Source: Candidatus Nanopelagicales bacterium (GTDB lineage Bacteria > Actinomycetota > Actinomycetes > S36-B12 > GCA-2699445). From it: 64,000 nt of DNA. Location of the stretch: assembly GCA_037045355.1 (NCBI GenBank), contig JBAOHO010000029.1:1-64000 (forward strand), given 5' to 3'. This document shows positions 40,868 to 51,938 of this stretch, in pieces. How positions within the stretch are numbered: the stretch's first letter is position 1; every line of letters starts with the position of its first letter. The notes under the pieces were generated by a model. The model did not search any database. It was not told the origin of the DNA and worked only from the letters and a program-made list of their open reading frames with translations. Both the position numbers and the translations under genes were made by a program.

Positions 40868-41884
40868 TCATATTCGGGGATCGACCGGAGTCGTCGATTC
40901 CTTTGACGACTGCGCAGGTTCAACCGTCGCGCCACGGCGCAACGGCCACATGAGCGCAACCAACGTCAGGGAGATGGCCGCACCCATGACAGTCGCGAAG
41001 AGCCGCTCGATATCTGTTGTGACGACTGCTCCGTTGGCTCCCTCCATCAGAACAACCGCAGGGGTCATGAGCGCCACATAGCGCCAATACGTGATCCCCT
41101 TCTTGCGCAGGACCAGGGCCAAGACCAGGAACAGGGTTCCTGAGATGTAGACAATCGGACTCCACGGGACCACGACTCCCACGACGAGAGCAATCATGAA
41201 GCCAGCGATTGTGCCGGCTGCACGCTGCAGGCTTCGCGACCATGTGTCTGCGATGCCCGGCTGAACCACCAGCACGACAGTCATGACCATCCAGGCGCCG
41301 GCAAGCCCCAGGTGTCGGTCGATCACCACGCCGGTGGTGGCGCCCACTGCGGCTCCCTTTGCGAGGGCGAACGCCAGAGCGTGGCGTTGTCCAACTCCTC
41401 CGCTCGGCGTAGTGGGGCCCGTCGCGCCGCCGGCCGCAGCCATCCCCATCCCCCACAGGACTGCGAGGGAGGCAATGACGCCGATCAGCAGAATGTCGCT
41501 AGGTGTCAGGTCATGTCCCATGGAGGGCGGGTTCGCTGCAGCGAAGGCCAACGTGATCACTGCCCAGTTGGTGCCGGTGTCTCGATACCAACGGGCCGGA
41601 TATGCCGCGACGGCGGCCGCGATCGCCAGGATCACCGCACCGAACCACGGCGACCCAGACGACCAGGTCGCCAGAGGCATCAGCACGAGCAAGGCGACAG
41701 CGACGGTGGCGGCGACCCGCGGCCCACCAGTCATCATCGCAACGAAACCCGCCGTACTGCCCATCGTCCAGACAGACACCAGATTGCTCAGTCCGAATGT
41801 GGTGAGCACCAATCCAGGCAGAGCCATCAGGGCAATCGCCAGGGCAAGGATCAGCAGCCGGCGACCGCGTTTCTTCCCAGCCAT
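40868..41884 (-). CDS. FUSC-like membrane protein
   Basis: This protein of about 338 aa starts at ATG 41884 (MAGKKRGRRLLIL); a TTG twelve bases upstream is possible. It has around ten hydrophobic helices in two halves separated by a glycine- and threonine-rich loop. The second half (AWMVMTVVLVVQPGIADTWS, then RAAGTIAGFMIALVVG) matches the FUSC/YccS-type aromatic-acid exporter pattern. These proteins are proposed efflux components. It is convergent with the GH3 gene with 26 bp between stops. Confidence 0.75.
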   Translation of the reverse strand: MAGKKRGRRLLILALAIALMALPGLVLTTFGLSNLVSVWTMGSTAGFVAMMTGGPRVAATVAVALLVLMPLATWSSGSPWFGAVILAIAAAVAAYPARWYRDTGTNWAVITLAFAAANPPSMGHDLTPSDILLIGVIASLAVLWGMGMAAAGGATGPTTPSGGVGQRHALAFALAKGAAVGATTGVVIDRHLGLAGAWMVMTVVLVVQPGIADTWSRSLQRAAGTIAGFMIALVVGVVVPWSPIVYISGTLFLVLALVLRKKGITYWRYVALMTPAVVLMEGANGAVVTTDIERLFATVMGAAISLTLVALMWPLRRGATVEPAQSSKESTTPVDPRI

Positions 41885-42053
41885 TGCGGGAGTCAATCAC
41901 ACCAGCCTTCCTGTTTCGCGCATCAGACTCCGTGGCGTCACCGGCCGGCGGACCCAGCGTGCGCGTGATCCGGGCTGGCTGCTCCCCGACTCGTGCTCCC
42001 CGGTAGCAGGGGTTTGCGGTGAGTTCGCTTCGTGCGGGTGCGGGGAGGTGTCG

Positions 42054-43130
42054 TTAGGCCGGATTTTCCGTGTGTTTACGGGCTTTTCGGCTCGGTTGTA
42101 CGCGTAGCGGTTCCCCCGGCATCTTCGGATACTCAGGTGGATAGGGCAGGTCACCCAGACCACGGTCCCGTTCGTCGCGGGCGTACAACTCCAGCGCCGG
42201 CGTGAGGTCGTGGGCGATGTCATCGATGGCTTCCCATGGGTCACCGCGATCCGCCAGCACCCCGGGAACAGACAACACGGTGAAGTCCTGGGGTCGGCAC
42301 TGCGGCAGTTCCTCCCACGTGACGGGAGTGGACACGGTGGCCTCCGGTCGCGCGCGCACCGACCAAGCGGCCGCGATCGTACGATCTCTCGAGTTCTGGT
42401 TGTAGTCGACGAAAACGGTCTCTCCCCGTTCCTCCTTCCACCAGGCGGTGGTGACCCGACCCGGGAGTCGTCGCTCGAGTTCGCGTCCGATCGCAATCGC
42501 AGCGTGTCGGATGTCCGTGAAGGTCCAGCGACGCTGGATGCGGACGTAGACATGAACCCCCCGTCCGCCGCTGGTCTTCGGATAGGCGACCCATCCCCAT
42601 TGCTCGGCCATGAGGTCACGGGCCACCAACGCCGCCGATACGGCGTCCGCGAAGTCGGTTCCCGGCTGCGGGTCGAAGTCGAGCCGCAACTCGTCGGGCG
42701 TATCGGGCAGGTCCCGACGCACCGGCCAGGGATGCATGGTGATTGTCCCCAGTGTGGCCAGCCACACGATCACAGCGGGCTCAGTCGGACAGACCTCGTC
42801 GGCCGTACGACCACTGGGGAACGCTATCCGACACGTCTCGACGTAGTCAGGCGCTCCTTGAGGCACGCGCTTCTGGTAGAAGGCCGCCCCTTTGGTGCCG
42901 TCACGCTGCGCCAGAGTCACGCCGGGAACCACCCCCGTGGGCCAGCGCTCCAGCGTCGTGGGCCGTTGCTGAATCTGCCGCAGCATCGCGACGGCCACAT
43001 CGCGGTAGTACTCGACGACGTCGATCTTGCGGAGCCCCACCTGCGGAAAGTAGGGACGCAAAGGGTTGCTGCAGCGCACGGAGCGACCGGCAACATCAAG
43101 CATGACCGCATCACCCCACCGAGGTGCCAT
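42054..43130 (-). CDS. LigD-type primase/polymerase (NHEJ)
   Basis: This 358-aa protein starts at ATG 43130 behind GGAGG. It is the stand-alone polymerase domain of LigD (archaeo-eukaryotic primase fold): PLRPYFPQVGLRKIDVVEYY, the metal-binding DELRLDFDPQPGT, SGGRGVHVYVRIQ and TVFVDYNQNSRDRTIAAAWS. It fills ends with ribonucleotides during non-homologous end joining, together with Ku and a ligase. Ku is not in the window. The ATP-dependent ligase 5 kb away is a plausible partner but is frameshifted as written. Confidence 0.9.
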   Translation of the reverse strand: MAPRWGDAVMLDVAGRSVRCSNPLRPYFPQVGLRKIDVVEYYRDVAVAMLRQIQQRPTTLERWPTGVVPGVTLAQRDGTKGAAFYQKRVPQGAPDYVETCRIAFPSGRTADEVCPTEPAVIVWLATLGTITMHPWPVRRDLPDTPDELRLDFDPQPGTDFADAVSAALVARDLMAEQWGWVAYPKTSGGRGVHVYVRIQRRWTFTDIRHAAIAIGRELERRLPGRVTTAWWKEERGETVFVDYNQNSRDRTIAAAWSVRARPEATVSTPVTWEELPQCRPQDFTVLSVPGVLADRGDPWEAIDDIAHDLTPALELYARDERDRGLGDLPYPPEYPKMPGEPLRVQPSRKARKHTENPA

Positions 43131-43321
43131 CAGTGCCTCCTCTCACTGCGCGGGTTCCCACTGCGCGGGCGTGCGAGCCGAGATGATGTGGTCCGGTTCC
43201 ACGAACCTGCGATCGGTGCGCATGCGGTCCAGTCAAGCATGGCCACCGACCGCGCGTAGCTCATCCGTGACCAGTGACGCTCCGCGCTGCCCGGATCGAC
43301 CAACCGGCGTACTGTGAGGCG

Positions 43322-43750
43322 ATGAGCGTGTCCGACCGAGACCCCCGAACCGGTCAACCGTACCCGACCAGTCTGAGCGAGGAAGAGTGGCGCAGCCGGC
43401 TCACCGATGCGGAGTATGAGGTCCTTCGCATGGCGGGAACGGAACGGCCCTTCACAGGCGAGTACACCGACGATCACACCGAAGGTGTCTACTCCTGTCG
43501 GGCTTGTGGCGCCGAGTTGTTCCGCTCCGACGCCAAGTTCGACAGCCACTGTGGCTGGCCCAGCTTCTTCACTCCCCTGGCCGGCGACGCGGTCGTCGAG
43601 ATCGAGGACCGGTCACTGGGCATGACGCGGACCGAGGTCCGATGTGCGAGTTGTGGCTCCCACCTCGGGCATGTGTTCGCCGGTGAGGGGTACGGGACTC
43701 CCACCGACCTGCGCTACTGCATCAACTCGGTGTCGCTGCGGCGTACCTGA
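43322..43750 (+). CDS. msrB: Peptide-methionine (R)-S-oxide reductase
   Basis: This 142-aa protein starts at ATG 43322. The zinc pairs are CRAC (about 57-60) and CASC (about 106-109). The substrate region FDSHCGWPSFFTPL and the catalytic cysteine in RYCINSVSLR are both present. It reduces methionine-R-sulfoxide in proteins with thioredoxin. It is a complete, single-domain MsrB and stands alone between two minus-strand genes. Confidence 0.95.
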   Translation: MSVSDRDPRTGQPYPTSLSEEEWRSRLTDAEYEVLRMAGTERPFTGEYTDDHTEGVYSCRACGAELFRSDAKFDSHCGWPSFFTPLAGDAVVEIEDRSLGMTRTEVRCASCGSHLGHVFAGEGYGTPTDLRYCINSVSLRRT

Positions 43751-43790
43751 GCCACCTGCTCCCCCAGCGGTGGGGAGTTGGACGTCACTG

Positions 43791-44621
43791 TCAGCCGGCA
43801 CTGATGGCCGCGACCCCGGCCAACGCCACTGCCACGCCCACGTACTGTGCAGGGGCGAGCTTTTCGCGCAGCACGAGCCAGGCGAGGATGACCGTCACCA
43901 CCGGGTAGAGCGATCCCAGGACCGAGGTGATGGCCAACAGCCCCTGGGTGGTCGCGATGCTGAACAGCAGGTTGGCCGTGATGTCGAATGTGCCGATGGC
44001 GATCAGCCAACCGATGTCGTTGCGGTGCAACCCGCCGACGCTGCGGGTCACTGCGACTGCGATCAGCACGATCACGGTCGTGGTCGCGCGTTGAGCGGTC
44101 ATGGTCATCACGGCGCTCTCCTCAGCACCTTTGGCGACGAACACCAAGAAGAGTCCGAAACACAGTGCGGCCAAGGACGCGAGCAGGACGGGACGAAGCC
44201 CCGCCTCGCCGGAGATCTCCGGTCCACTGGCAAGCACCACCCCGATGATCGCGAGCACGATTCCGACGTACTGCAGGGGTGTGGGTAGTTCCCCGGCGAA
44301 CAGACCAGCCGCCAGGGGGACCAGTACTCCCAGGGCGGCGATCGGGGACACGACCCCCATTCGCCCGGTCGCCAACGCCGTGTAGAAGGCGAACAGGCCC
44401 AGGAACCCCGAGAAGCTGGCCAGGACTGCCCAACCCAGGTAGCCGGCCGGATCCGCGCCCCACGAGCCGGTGGCGGTGGCGATCACCACCATGACGGCGA
44501 AACCGACGACCTGTGAACCGCCGAGGACACCAGCCACCGCCCTGCGACGCGACAGTGCCCCAGCCAGGAAGTCTCCGGTGCCCCACAGCAAACTGCTGAG
44601 GAGCGCGAGAAGCGCTGCCAT
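43791..44621 (-). CDS. EamA/DMT-family transporter
   Basis: This 276-aa protein has ten membrane helices in two EamA repeats; the first begins ALLALLSSLLWGTGDFLAG and the second LRPVLLASLAALCFGLFLVF. Substrates of this family include amino acids and metabolites and cannot be inferred here. The ATG at 44621 is one base after the hemQ stop, so it is the last gene of the haem operon by position and may be translationally coupled to it. Confidence 0.85.
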   Translation of the reverse strand: MAALLALLSSLLWGTGDFLAGALSRRRAVAGVLGGSQVVGFAVMVVIATATGSWGADPAGYLGWAVLASFSGFLGLFAFYTALATGRMGVVSPIAALGVLVPLAAGLFAGELPTPLQYVGIVLAIIGVVLASGPEISGEAGLRPVLLASLAALCFGLFLVFVAKGAEESAVMTMTAQRATTTVIVLIAVAVTRSVGGLHRNDIGWLIAIGTFDITANLLFSIATTQGLLAITSVLGSLYPVVTVILAWLVLREKLAPAQYVGVAVALAGVAAISAG

Positions 44622-44622
44622 C

Positions 44623-45330
44623 TCAGCCCAGATCAGCGATGAGCTCGGCTGGTTCCCGCCGTCGGCCGGTGTAGAAGGGGATCTCCTCGCGGACGTGGAG
44701 CCGAGCACCCGAGGAGCGAAGGGTCCGCATCAGATCCACGATCCGATGCAGTTCGTCTGACTCGAACGCGAGGATCCACTCGTAGTCGCCGAGCGCGAAC
44801 GATGCGACAGTGTTGGCGCGCACGTCCGGATAGGCGCGACCCATCTGCCCGTGTTCGACGAGCAGTTCCCGGCGCTCGGGTTCGGGCAACAGGTACCACT
44901 CATAGGACCGCACGAACGGATAGACGCACAGGTAATCGTGGGCCCGTTCCCCGGCGAGGAAGGCGGGAACGTGAGAGCGATTGAACTCGGCCGGGCGGTG
45001 CAGCGCCATCTGGGACCACACCGGGGTGAGGTGACGCCCCACCTCGGAGCGCGCAAACGAGTGATAGGTCTGTTGCAGGGCATCGCTGGTCCGGGCGTGG
45101 GACCAGATCATCACGTCGGCGTCCGCCCGCAGCCCGGATACGTCGTACCAGCCGCGCACGGTGACGCCATCCCATGCAGCAGTGGCCTCCTTGACCGCGA
45201 GGTCACTCGTCGGCAGCGCCGATGAGGCCCGGTAGACGCTGACCATCATGTAGGCGATCGAGTCGTTGATGTCCCGGACCATGCGCGCCTTGGTGGTGGG
45301 AGCAGTCGAGGCGTCGCTGGGGTCATCCAT
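44623..45330 (-). CDS. hemQ: Coproheme decarboxylase (HemQ/ChdC)
   Basis: This 235-aa protein has the chlorite-dismutase-like fold in its actinobacterial form: YMMVSVYRASSALP, GWYDVSGLRADADVMIWSHA, the catalytic-tyrosine region CVYPFVRSYEWYLLP and MGRAYPDVRANTVASFALGD with the proximal histidine position altered as usual for alignments of this part. It decarboxylates coproheme to haem b using peroxide. It follows hemY by 4 bp and completes the hemE-hemY-hemQ run. Confidence 0.93.
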   Translation of the reverse strand: MDDPSDASTAPTTKARMVRDINDSIAYMMVSVYRASSALPTSDLAVKEATAAWDGVTVRGWYDVSGLRADADVMIWSHARTSDALQQTYHSFARSEVGRHLTPVWSQMALHRPAEFNRSHVPAFLAGERAHDYLCVYPFVRSYEWYLLPEPERRELLVEHGQMGRAYPDVRANTVASFALGDYEWILAFESDELHRIVDLMRTLRSSGARLHVREEIPFYTGRRREPAELIADLG

Positions 45331-45334
45331 GGCG

Positions 45335-46897
<1,563 letters not shown>

Positions 46898-47986
46898 TCA
46901 TGAGTCCACCTTCCCACCAGCCTGGGCAGACTCACCAGGCTGGGCAGCTTCCGACCCGCCCCGGTCCCTCACTGCCTGACCGTGTTCGTGAACCCAGGAG
47001 ACCAGATCCGTCAGCAGTTCGGGATCGGTTTGGGGCAGGACACCGTGTCCCAGGTTGAGGATGTGTCCACGCGCACCGACCCCCTGTCGGATCGCCGACT
47101 CGGTGCGCTCGCGGGCAACGTCCCAGCCCGCCAACAGCGCCGCGGGATCAACGTTGCCTTGCACGCTGTGGGTCGGGCCGATCCGCTCGATCCCGTCCGA
47201 CAACATGACGCGGAAATCCACACCGACCACGTCGCACTGAGGCAGGGCCATGCTCGCGAGTAACTCGCCGGTGACCACCCCGAAGTGGATGCGGGGAACG
47301 GGCAGATCGGCGATGTGATCGAAGACCCGCTGGGTGAAAGGTCGGACGAACCTCTCGTAGTCCGGGCGGGACAGCGTCCCCGCCCACGAGTCGAACACCT
47401 GGACTGCGCTCGCGCCCGCGAGCACCTGGCGTCGCAGGAACTGCCCGGCGAGATCGGCGATTCGCGTCAGCAATGCCGACCACAGGTCGGGTTGACCCCA
47501 CATCACCGCCTTGGTGACGGCATGCTCGCGGCTCGGTCCCCCCTCGATCAGGTAGGAGGCCAAGGTGAACGGAGCACCACAGAATCCGATCAACGGTTTG
47601 TCGCCGAGCTCACGCGTCAGCAGGGCCACGGCCGCTTCGATCGCGGAGGTGTCCCCCAACTCGCCGATCGCGGCGACTGCCGTGCGGTCGCGCACTGGGT
47701 GGGCCATCACCGGCCCCACTCCGGGTTTGATCGTCACGTCGATGCCCGCCGCCCGCAGCGGGACGACGATATCGCTGAACAGGATCGCCGCATCGACGCC
47801 GTGGCGGCGCACGGGCTGCATCGTGATCTCAGTGACCAGGTCGGTGTCGAAGCAGGCGTCCAACATCGCACCGCCCGCCCGCAGTTCCCGGTATTCGGGC
47901 AGGGACCGCCCGGCTTGGCGCATGAACCAGACCGGCACCCGATCCGACGATCGCGCCCCGACAGCCTCGTGGATAAGTAGGAGCAT
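46898..47986 (-). CDS. hemE: Uroporphyrinogen decarboxylase
   Basis: This 362-aa protein has both UroD signatures: PVWFMRQAGRSLPEYRELR near the N-terminus and GFCGAPFTLASYLIEGG in the middle, with VVPLRAAGIDVTIKPGVGP between them. It removes four carboxyls from uroporphyrinogen III to give coproporphyrinogen III, the entry to the haem branch read from this operon. It starts at ATG 47986 and diverges from the DUF3000 gene with a 121-bp gap. Confidence 0.95.
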   Translation of the reverse strand: MLLLIHEAVGARSSDRVPVWFMRQAGRSLPEYRELRAGGAMLDACFDTDLVTEITMQPVRRHGVDAAILFSDIVVPLRAAGIDVTIKPGVGPVMAHPVRDRTAVAAIGELGDTSAIEAAVALLTRELGDKPLIGFCGAPFTLASYLIEGGPSREHAVTKAVMWGQPDLWSALLTRIADLAGQFLRRQVLAGASAVQVFDSWAGTLSRPDYERFVRPFTQRVFDHIADLPVPRIHFGVVTGELLASMALPQCDVVGVDFRVMLSDGIERIGPTHSVQGNVDPAALLAGWDVARERTESAIRQGVGARGHILNLGHGVLPQTDPELLTDLVSWVHEHGQAVRDRGGSEAAQPGESAQAGGKVDS

Positions 47987-48107
47987 GTGTGGATGGCCGT
48001 CGCCCCTGAGGCGAGCGGATGGGCGGCAGGAAGCGCGGAGTCAGACACGATGACCGCATCTTGCCACGCTGCCGGGGTCCGTGCAGCGGGCCGGATAGCC
48101 TGCCAGG

Positions 48108-48674
48108 GTGCGCACCGCAGACCATGGGGTCGACCCGCCCGCCGGCTTCCGGTCCGCACTGTCGGCCCTGCGCGACATGCGCGCGCGCCCCGAGATCGAA
48201 CTCGTCGAGGCGCCTGCCCCACAGCGTCTGGCGCCTTACGCCATCGCCCTGACCGCTGACGTCGTCGCTGACGATCACGATCTCGGGACGGGTCGGTTGG
48301 TGTTGCTGCACGACCCCGACGGCCAGGACGCCTGGGAGGGGGCTTGGCGGGTGGTCGTGTTCGCCAAGGCGACCATGGAGCCCGAGATGGCCGTCGATCC
48401 GATGATCTGCGACGTGGGCTGGTCCTGGTTGCAGGAGTCCCTGCAGCATTCCGGTGCCACCTACATCGCCTTCGGCGGCACCGTGACCCGCACGAACTCC
48501 CAGCCGTACGGGGCGATGGCCGGGCGAGAGGCGTCCGGCGATCTGGAGATCAGGGCTTCATGGACCCCCTTGGACGACGAGGTCGTGCCGCACGCCGCGG
48601 CGTGGTTGGACCTCTTGGCGACGATGGCGGGACTCGAACCGCTTCCCGTGGGAGTGGCGTCCCTGCGCCGCTGA
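48108..48674 (+). CDS. DUF3000-family protein
   Basis: This 188-aa protein starts at GTG 48108. DUF3000 proteins are restricted to actinobacteria and typically lie beside hemE and ribonuclease D, as here. Typical segments are PEIELVEAPAPQRLAPYA, MICDVGWSWLQESLQ and YIAFGGTVTRTNSQPYG. There are no membrane segments or catalytic motifs. The function is unknown; conserved synteny is the main clue. Confidence 0.88.
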   Translation: MRTADHGVDPPAGFRSALSALRDMRARPEIELVEAPAPQRLAPYAIALTADVVADDHDLGTGRLVLLHDPDGQDAWEGAWRVVVFAKATMEPEMAVDPMICDVGWSWLQESLQHSGATYIAFGGTVTRTNSQPYGAMAGREASGDLEIRASWTPLDDEVVPHAAAWLDLLATMAGLEPLPVGVASLRR

Positions 48675-48800
48675 CCGCTCCGATTATCGGGGTGGGGGGC
48701 GATCAGGGTTAGTCGCTCGGACGCCAAATTCAAGGAAAACAGGAAACGCTCCGATTCCAGGTGCAGTCTGTTGGCACAGGGGGCAGCACAGGAGGCATCC

Positions 48801-49406
48801 GTGACGTCGACCGCAGTGAGTTCGCCCCGGCGTCCGATGCCCAGGCTGTCGGCGCTGCTGGTCACCGCCGATGGGGTCCATCGCCGCCGCTGGATCGCCC
48901 CGCTGCGTAGCGTCGGGATCGGGCAGGTGTTGGAGGCCTTCGGCCCCGATGAAGCAGTCAACCGGGGTCGGATGGCCACCGACCACGGCGTGTGTGTCGT
49001 CGAATCAGCCCCCCAGGAGGGGTCCATCCTGCAGGTGATCAGAGAACTGCGACGCCAGGGATGGCATCGCCTGGTGCTGGTCAGCCCGCGGGGCGACGAC
49101 AACACGGTGAAGCTGGCCCTGGCTGCCAAGATCCGCAGTTTCATCGTGTGCCGCGAGGGTGCAGGGGCGCCCACTCATCAGGATCGCCGTGTACCGGGGT
49201 CTGCGTCACACCTGGACCTGTCGGATCGGGAGCTGCAGGTAGTGCAGTTCGTGGCCAACGGCCACACCAATCGTGCGATCGGCGACGAACTCAACTTGTC
49301 GGCGCTCACGGTCAAGAGCCACCTCTCACGGATCGGGCGCAAACTCGGAACCGGAGACCGCGCCCAGATGGTCGCCATCTGCATGCGGGCCGGTCTGGTC
49401 CACTGA
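48801..49406 (+). CDS. WhiI-type atypical response regulator (LuxR HTH)
   Basis: This 201-aa protein starts at GTG 48801 behind AGGAGG. The N-terminal 110 residues look like a receiver domain (SALLVTADGVHRRRWIAPL), but the segment where the phosphorylated aspartate should lie reads GVCVVESAPQEGS, so phosphorylation is unlikely. The C-terminus is a LuxR/NarL HTH (LSDRELQVVQFVANGHTNRA, then LTVKSHLSRIGRKLG). In Streptomyces the sporulation gene whiI, also with an atypical pocket, occupies this place between DUF3000 and ribonuclease D. No sensor kinase is adjacent. Confidence 0.82.
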   Translation: MTSTAVSSPRRPMPRLSALLVTADGVHRRRWIAPLRSVGIGQVLEAFGPDEAVNRGRMATDHGVCVVESAPQEGSILQVIRELRRQGWHRLVLVSPRGDDNTVKLALAAKIRSFIVCREGAGAPTHQDRRVPGSASHLDLSDRELQVVQFVANGHTNRAIGDELNLSALTVKSHLSRIGRKLGTGDRAQMVAICMRAGLVH

Positions 49407-49426
49407 CCGGGTACCCTGCTCACGAC

Positions 49427-50632
49427 GTGAGTGGAGATTCCAGCGACGACACGGAACCCCTGCCGGTCCTGCGGGTTCCGGCCGACGGGATACCGGACGT
49501 CATCGACGAGCCTTCGCGACTGCGCGCGGCCGTAGAGCAACTCGCCACGGGTCGGGGACCCGTGGCGATCGATGCCGAACGAGCCTCGGGCCACAGGTAC
49601 GGCCAGCGGGCCTTCTTGTTCCAACTCCGTCGCGCCGGGGCCGGGACCTTCCTGGTGGATGCGAACTCGCTGACCGACCTGACACCGCTGGCAGCGGCTT
49701 TGCGGGAACCGGAATGGATTCTGCATGCCGCGACGCAGGATCTCCCCTGCCTGGCGGAACGCGACATCCGGCCCACGCGGCTGTTCGACACCGAACTGGC
49801 TGCGCGCCTCCTCGGGATGCCCAGGGTCGGGCTCGCGTCCCTCACCGAGGACCTCCTGGGGATCGGGCTGGCGAAGGGGCACGGCGCCGCAGACTGGTCC
49901 AAACGACCGCTGCCGGAGTCCTGGCGCGCGTACGCCGCCCTGGACGTGGAACTGCTGGCGGAACTCCGCGAGATCCTGACAGCGCAACTGGAGCAGCGGG
50001 GCCGGTGGGAGTGGGCCGCAGAAGAGTTCGCCTATCTCACCGAGTGGACGCCCCGACCCAAGGCGGACCCTTGGCGCAGGATGTCGGGGGTGGCGAAACT
50101 TCCTGATTCGCGATCGCTGGCGATCGCCAGGGAACTATGGGCCGCCCGCGAACGCGCAGCCGAGGCCGCCGACAAGCCGCCGAGCCGGGTGATGTCAGAC
50201 GCGGCGATACTGGCAGCCGCACGCACCCAACCCACTTCCCTGCAGAGTCTGCGCGCGATGCGGGAGTTCGCCCGACACGGCCGGCGGATCTCGCTCTGGT
50301 GGCAGGCCGTGGAGCGAGCCCAACAACTTGCCGAAGCTGAACTCCCCCCGCGGCGGGTCGAGGAGATTCCTCCCCCGCAGCGTTCGTGGGAACGTCGCGA
50401 TCCAGTCGCCGCCGCCCGCCTGTCCGCGGTCAGGGCCGCCATTTCGCAGCGGGCAGACGAACTGGCCATTCCCGCGGAGGTGCTGGTGTCCCCGGACCCG
50501 ATCCGAGCTCTCGTCTGGCATTCCACCGGTCCCGTCCCGGTCGAGGAGGTCCGCCGACGCCTGACCGAACTCGGAGTCCGACAGTGGCAACAACAGCAGA
50601 TCGCGGACCTCATCACTGACGAACTGGCGTGA
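49427..50632 (+). CDS. rnd: Ribonuclease D
   Basis: This 401-aa protein starts at GTG 49427. The DEDD exonuclease motifs are PVAIDAERASGHRYGQRAFL (Exo I), LHAATQDLPCLAERD (Exo II) and WRAYAALDVELLAELREI (Exo III). An HRDC domain follows near residues 210-290 (LPDSRSLAIARELWAARE). It trims tRNA 3' ends and other structured RNA. It is 20 bp downstream of the WhiI-like gene. Confidence 0.92.
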   Translation: MSGDSSDDTEPLPVLRVPADGIPDVIDEPSRLRAAVEQLATGRGPVAIDAERASGHRYGQRAFLFQLRRAGAGTFLVDANSLTDLTPLAAALREPEWILHAATQDLPCLAERDIRPTRLFDTELAARLLGMPRVGLASLTEDLLGIGLAKGHGAADWSKRPLPESWRAYAALDVELLAELREILTAQLEQRGRWEWAAEEFAYLTEWTPRPKADPWRRMSGVAKLPDSRSLAIARELWAARERAAEAADKPPSRVMSDAAILAAARTQPTSLQSLRAMREFARHGRRISLWWQAVERAQQLAEAELPPRRVEEIPPPQRSWERRDPVAAARLSAVRAAISQRADELAIPAEVLVSPDPIRALVWHSTGPVPVEEVRRRLTELGVRQWQQQQIADLITDELA

Positions 50633-50663
50633 CGCACGCCACACGACGCCCGGTCCAGCGTCT

Positions 50664-50681
50664 TATTACCGGCGAGTAATA
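50664..50681. promoter_or_regulatory. Palindrome upstream of fadA, candidate TetR-type operator
   Basis: TATTAC-cggcga-GTAATA is a perfect 6-bp inverted repeat with a 6-nt centre, 50-67 bp upstream of the fadA start in an AT-rich patch. Size and position suit a TetR-family fatty-acid repressor, which is not itself in the window. Confidence 0.5.
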
Positions 50682-50730
50682 TCGAGTCATCGCGCACCCT
50701 GGAACGGGTGCCCAGCATTCCGGAGCGACC

Positions 50731-51936
50731 GTGACCCGAGAAGTTCGCAATGTGGTGTTCGTCGATGGGGTACGGACCCCGTTCGGAAAGGCCGGCAAGA
50801 AGGGGATCTTCGCGGAGACGCGGGCCGATGACCTCGTCGTCAACGTGTTCCGCGAACTGGTCCGCCGTAACCCTGACCTCCCGCTCGACCGCATCGACGA
50901 TGTCGCTGTCGCGGCCACCACCCAGGTCGGCGATCAAGGCCTGACGATCGGACGCTCGGCGGGCATCCTGGCGGGCTTCCCGCGCTCGGTCCCCGGATAC
51001 AGCGTCGACCGCATGTGCGCTGGAGCCATGACGGCGGTGACTACCCTGTCCGCACCCATCATGGCCGGTATGTACGACGTCGCCGTGGCCGGCGGGGTCG
51101 AGCACATGGGCCGTCATCCCATGGGTGAGGGCGTCGACCCAAACCCCCGCTTCTTGTCCGAGCGCCTCGTCGACCCCGAAGCCCTGCTGATGGGCAAGAC
51201 GGCCGAGAATCTGCATGACCGTTTCCCGCACCTGACCAAGGAACGCGCGGACGCGTTCGCCGTCGCCTCCCAGGAGAAGACCGCCAAGGCCTACGCCGAC
51301 GGCAAGATTCAGCCGAACCTGGTCCCGGTCGCCACCCGCTCGGCCGACAAGGGCTTCGGGCTGGCCACAGTCGATGAGCCTCCGCGCCCCGGCACCACCA
51401 TGGAGAGCCTCGCGGGTCTGAAGACGCCGTTCCGACCGCACGGTCGCGTGACCGCCGGTAATGCTGCCGGGCTGAACGACGGCGCGACCGGGGCCATCGT
51501 GGCGGCGGAGGAAGTCGCCGCCGAACTGGGATTGACCGCCAAGATGCGGATGACTTCATTCGCTTTCGCGGGAGTTGACCCCGAAGTCATGGGCATCGGT
51601 CCCGTCCCCTCGACGGAGAAGGCCCTGGCCCGCGCCGGACTCACCATCGACGACATGGGCCTGTTCGAGGTCAACGAGGCGTTCGCCGTGCAGGTGCTCG
51701 CATTCCTCGACCACTTCGGTATCGCCGATGACGATCCGCGAGTCAACCAGTACGGCGGTGCCATCGCCGTCGGCCACCCGTTGGCCTCGAGCGGCGTGCG
51801 CTTGATGACCTACCTGGCAACTGGGTTCGAGGAGCATCCCGAGGTCCGCTACGGACTGACCACCATGTGCATCGGCTTGGGCATGGGCGGAACAGTCATC
51901 TGGGAGAACCCCCACTTCGACGGAAAGAAGGCCTGA
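50731..51936 (+). CDS. fadA: Acetyl-CoA acyltransferase (3-ketoacyl-CoA thiolase)
   Basis: This 401-aa thiolase starts at GTG 50731. The acyl-accepting cysteine is Cys96 in SVDRMCAGAMTAV. The C-terminal catalytic set is NEAFAVQVLAF, GGAIAVGHPLASSGVRL (His) and TMCIGLGMGGTVIWE (Cys). It performs the last step of beta-oxidation, splitting 3-ketoacyl-CoA with CoA. It is followed two bases later by fadB, so the pair forms the trifunctional complex. Confidence 0.93.
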   Translation: MTREVRNVVFVDGVRTPFGKAGKKGIFAETRADDLVVNVFRELVRRNPDLPLDRIDDVAVAATTQVGDQGLTIGRSAGILAGFPRSVPGYSVDRMCAGAMTAVTTLSAPIMAGMYDVAVAGGVEHMGRHPMGEGVDPNPRFLSERLVDPEALLMGKTAENLHDRFPHLTKERADAFAVASQEKTAKAYADGKIQPNLVPVATRSADKGFGLATVDEPPRPGTTMESLAGLKTPFRPHGRVTAGNAAGLNDGATGAIVAAEEVAAELGLTAKMRMTSFAFAGVDPEVMGIGPVPSTEKALARAGLTIDDMGLFEVNEAFAVQVLAFLDHFGIADDDPRVNQYGGAIAVGHPLASSGVRLMTYLATGFEEHPEVRYGLTTMCIGLGMGGTVIWENPHFDGKKA

Positions 51937-51938
51937 GC

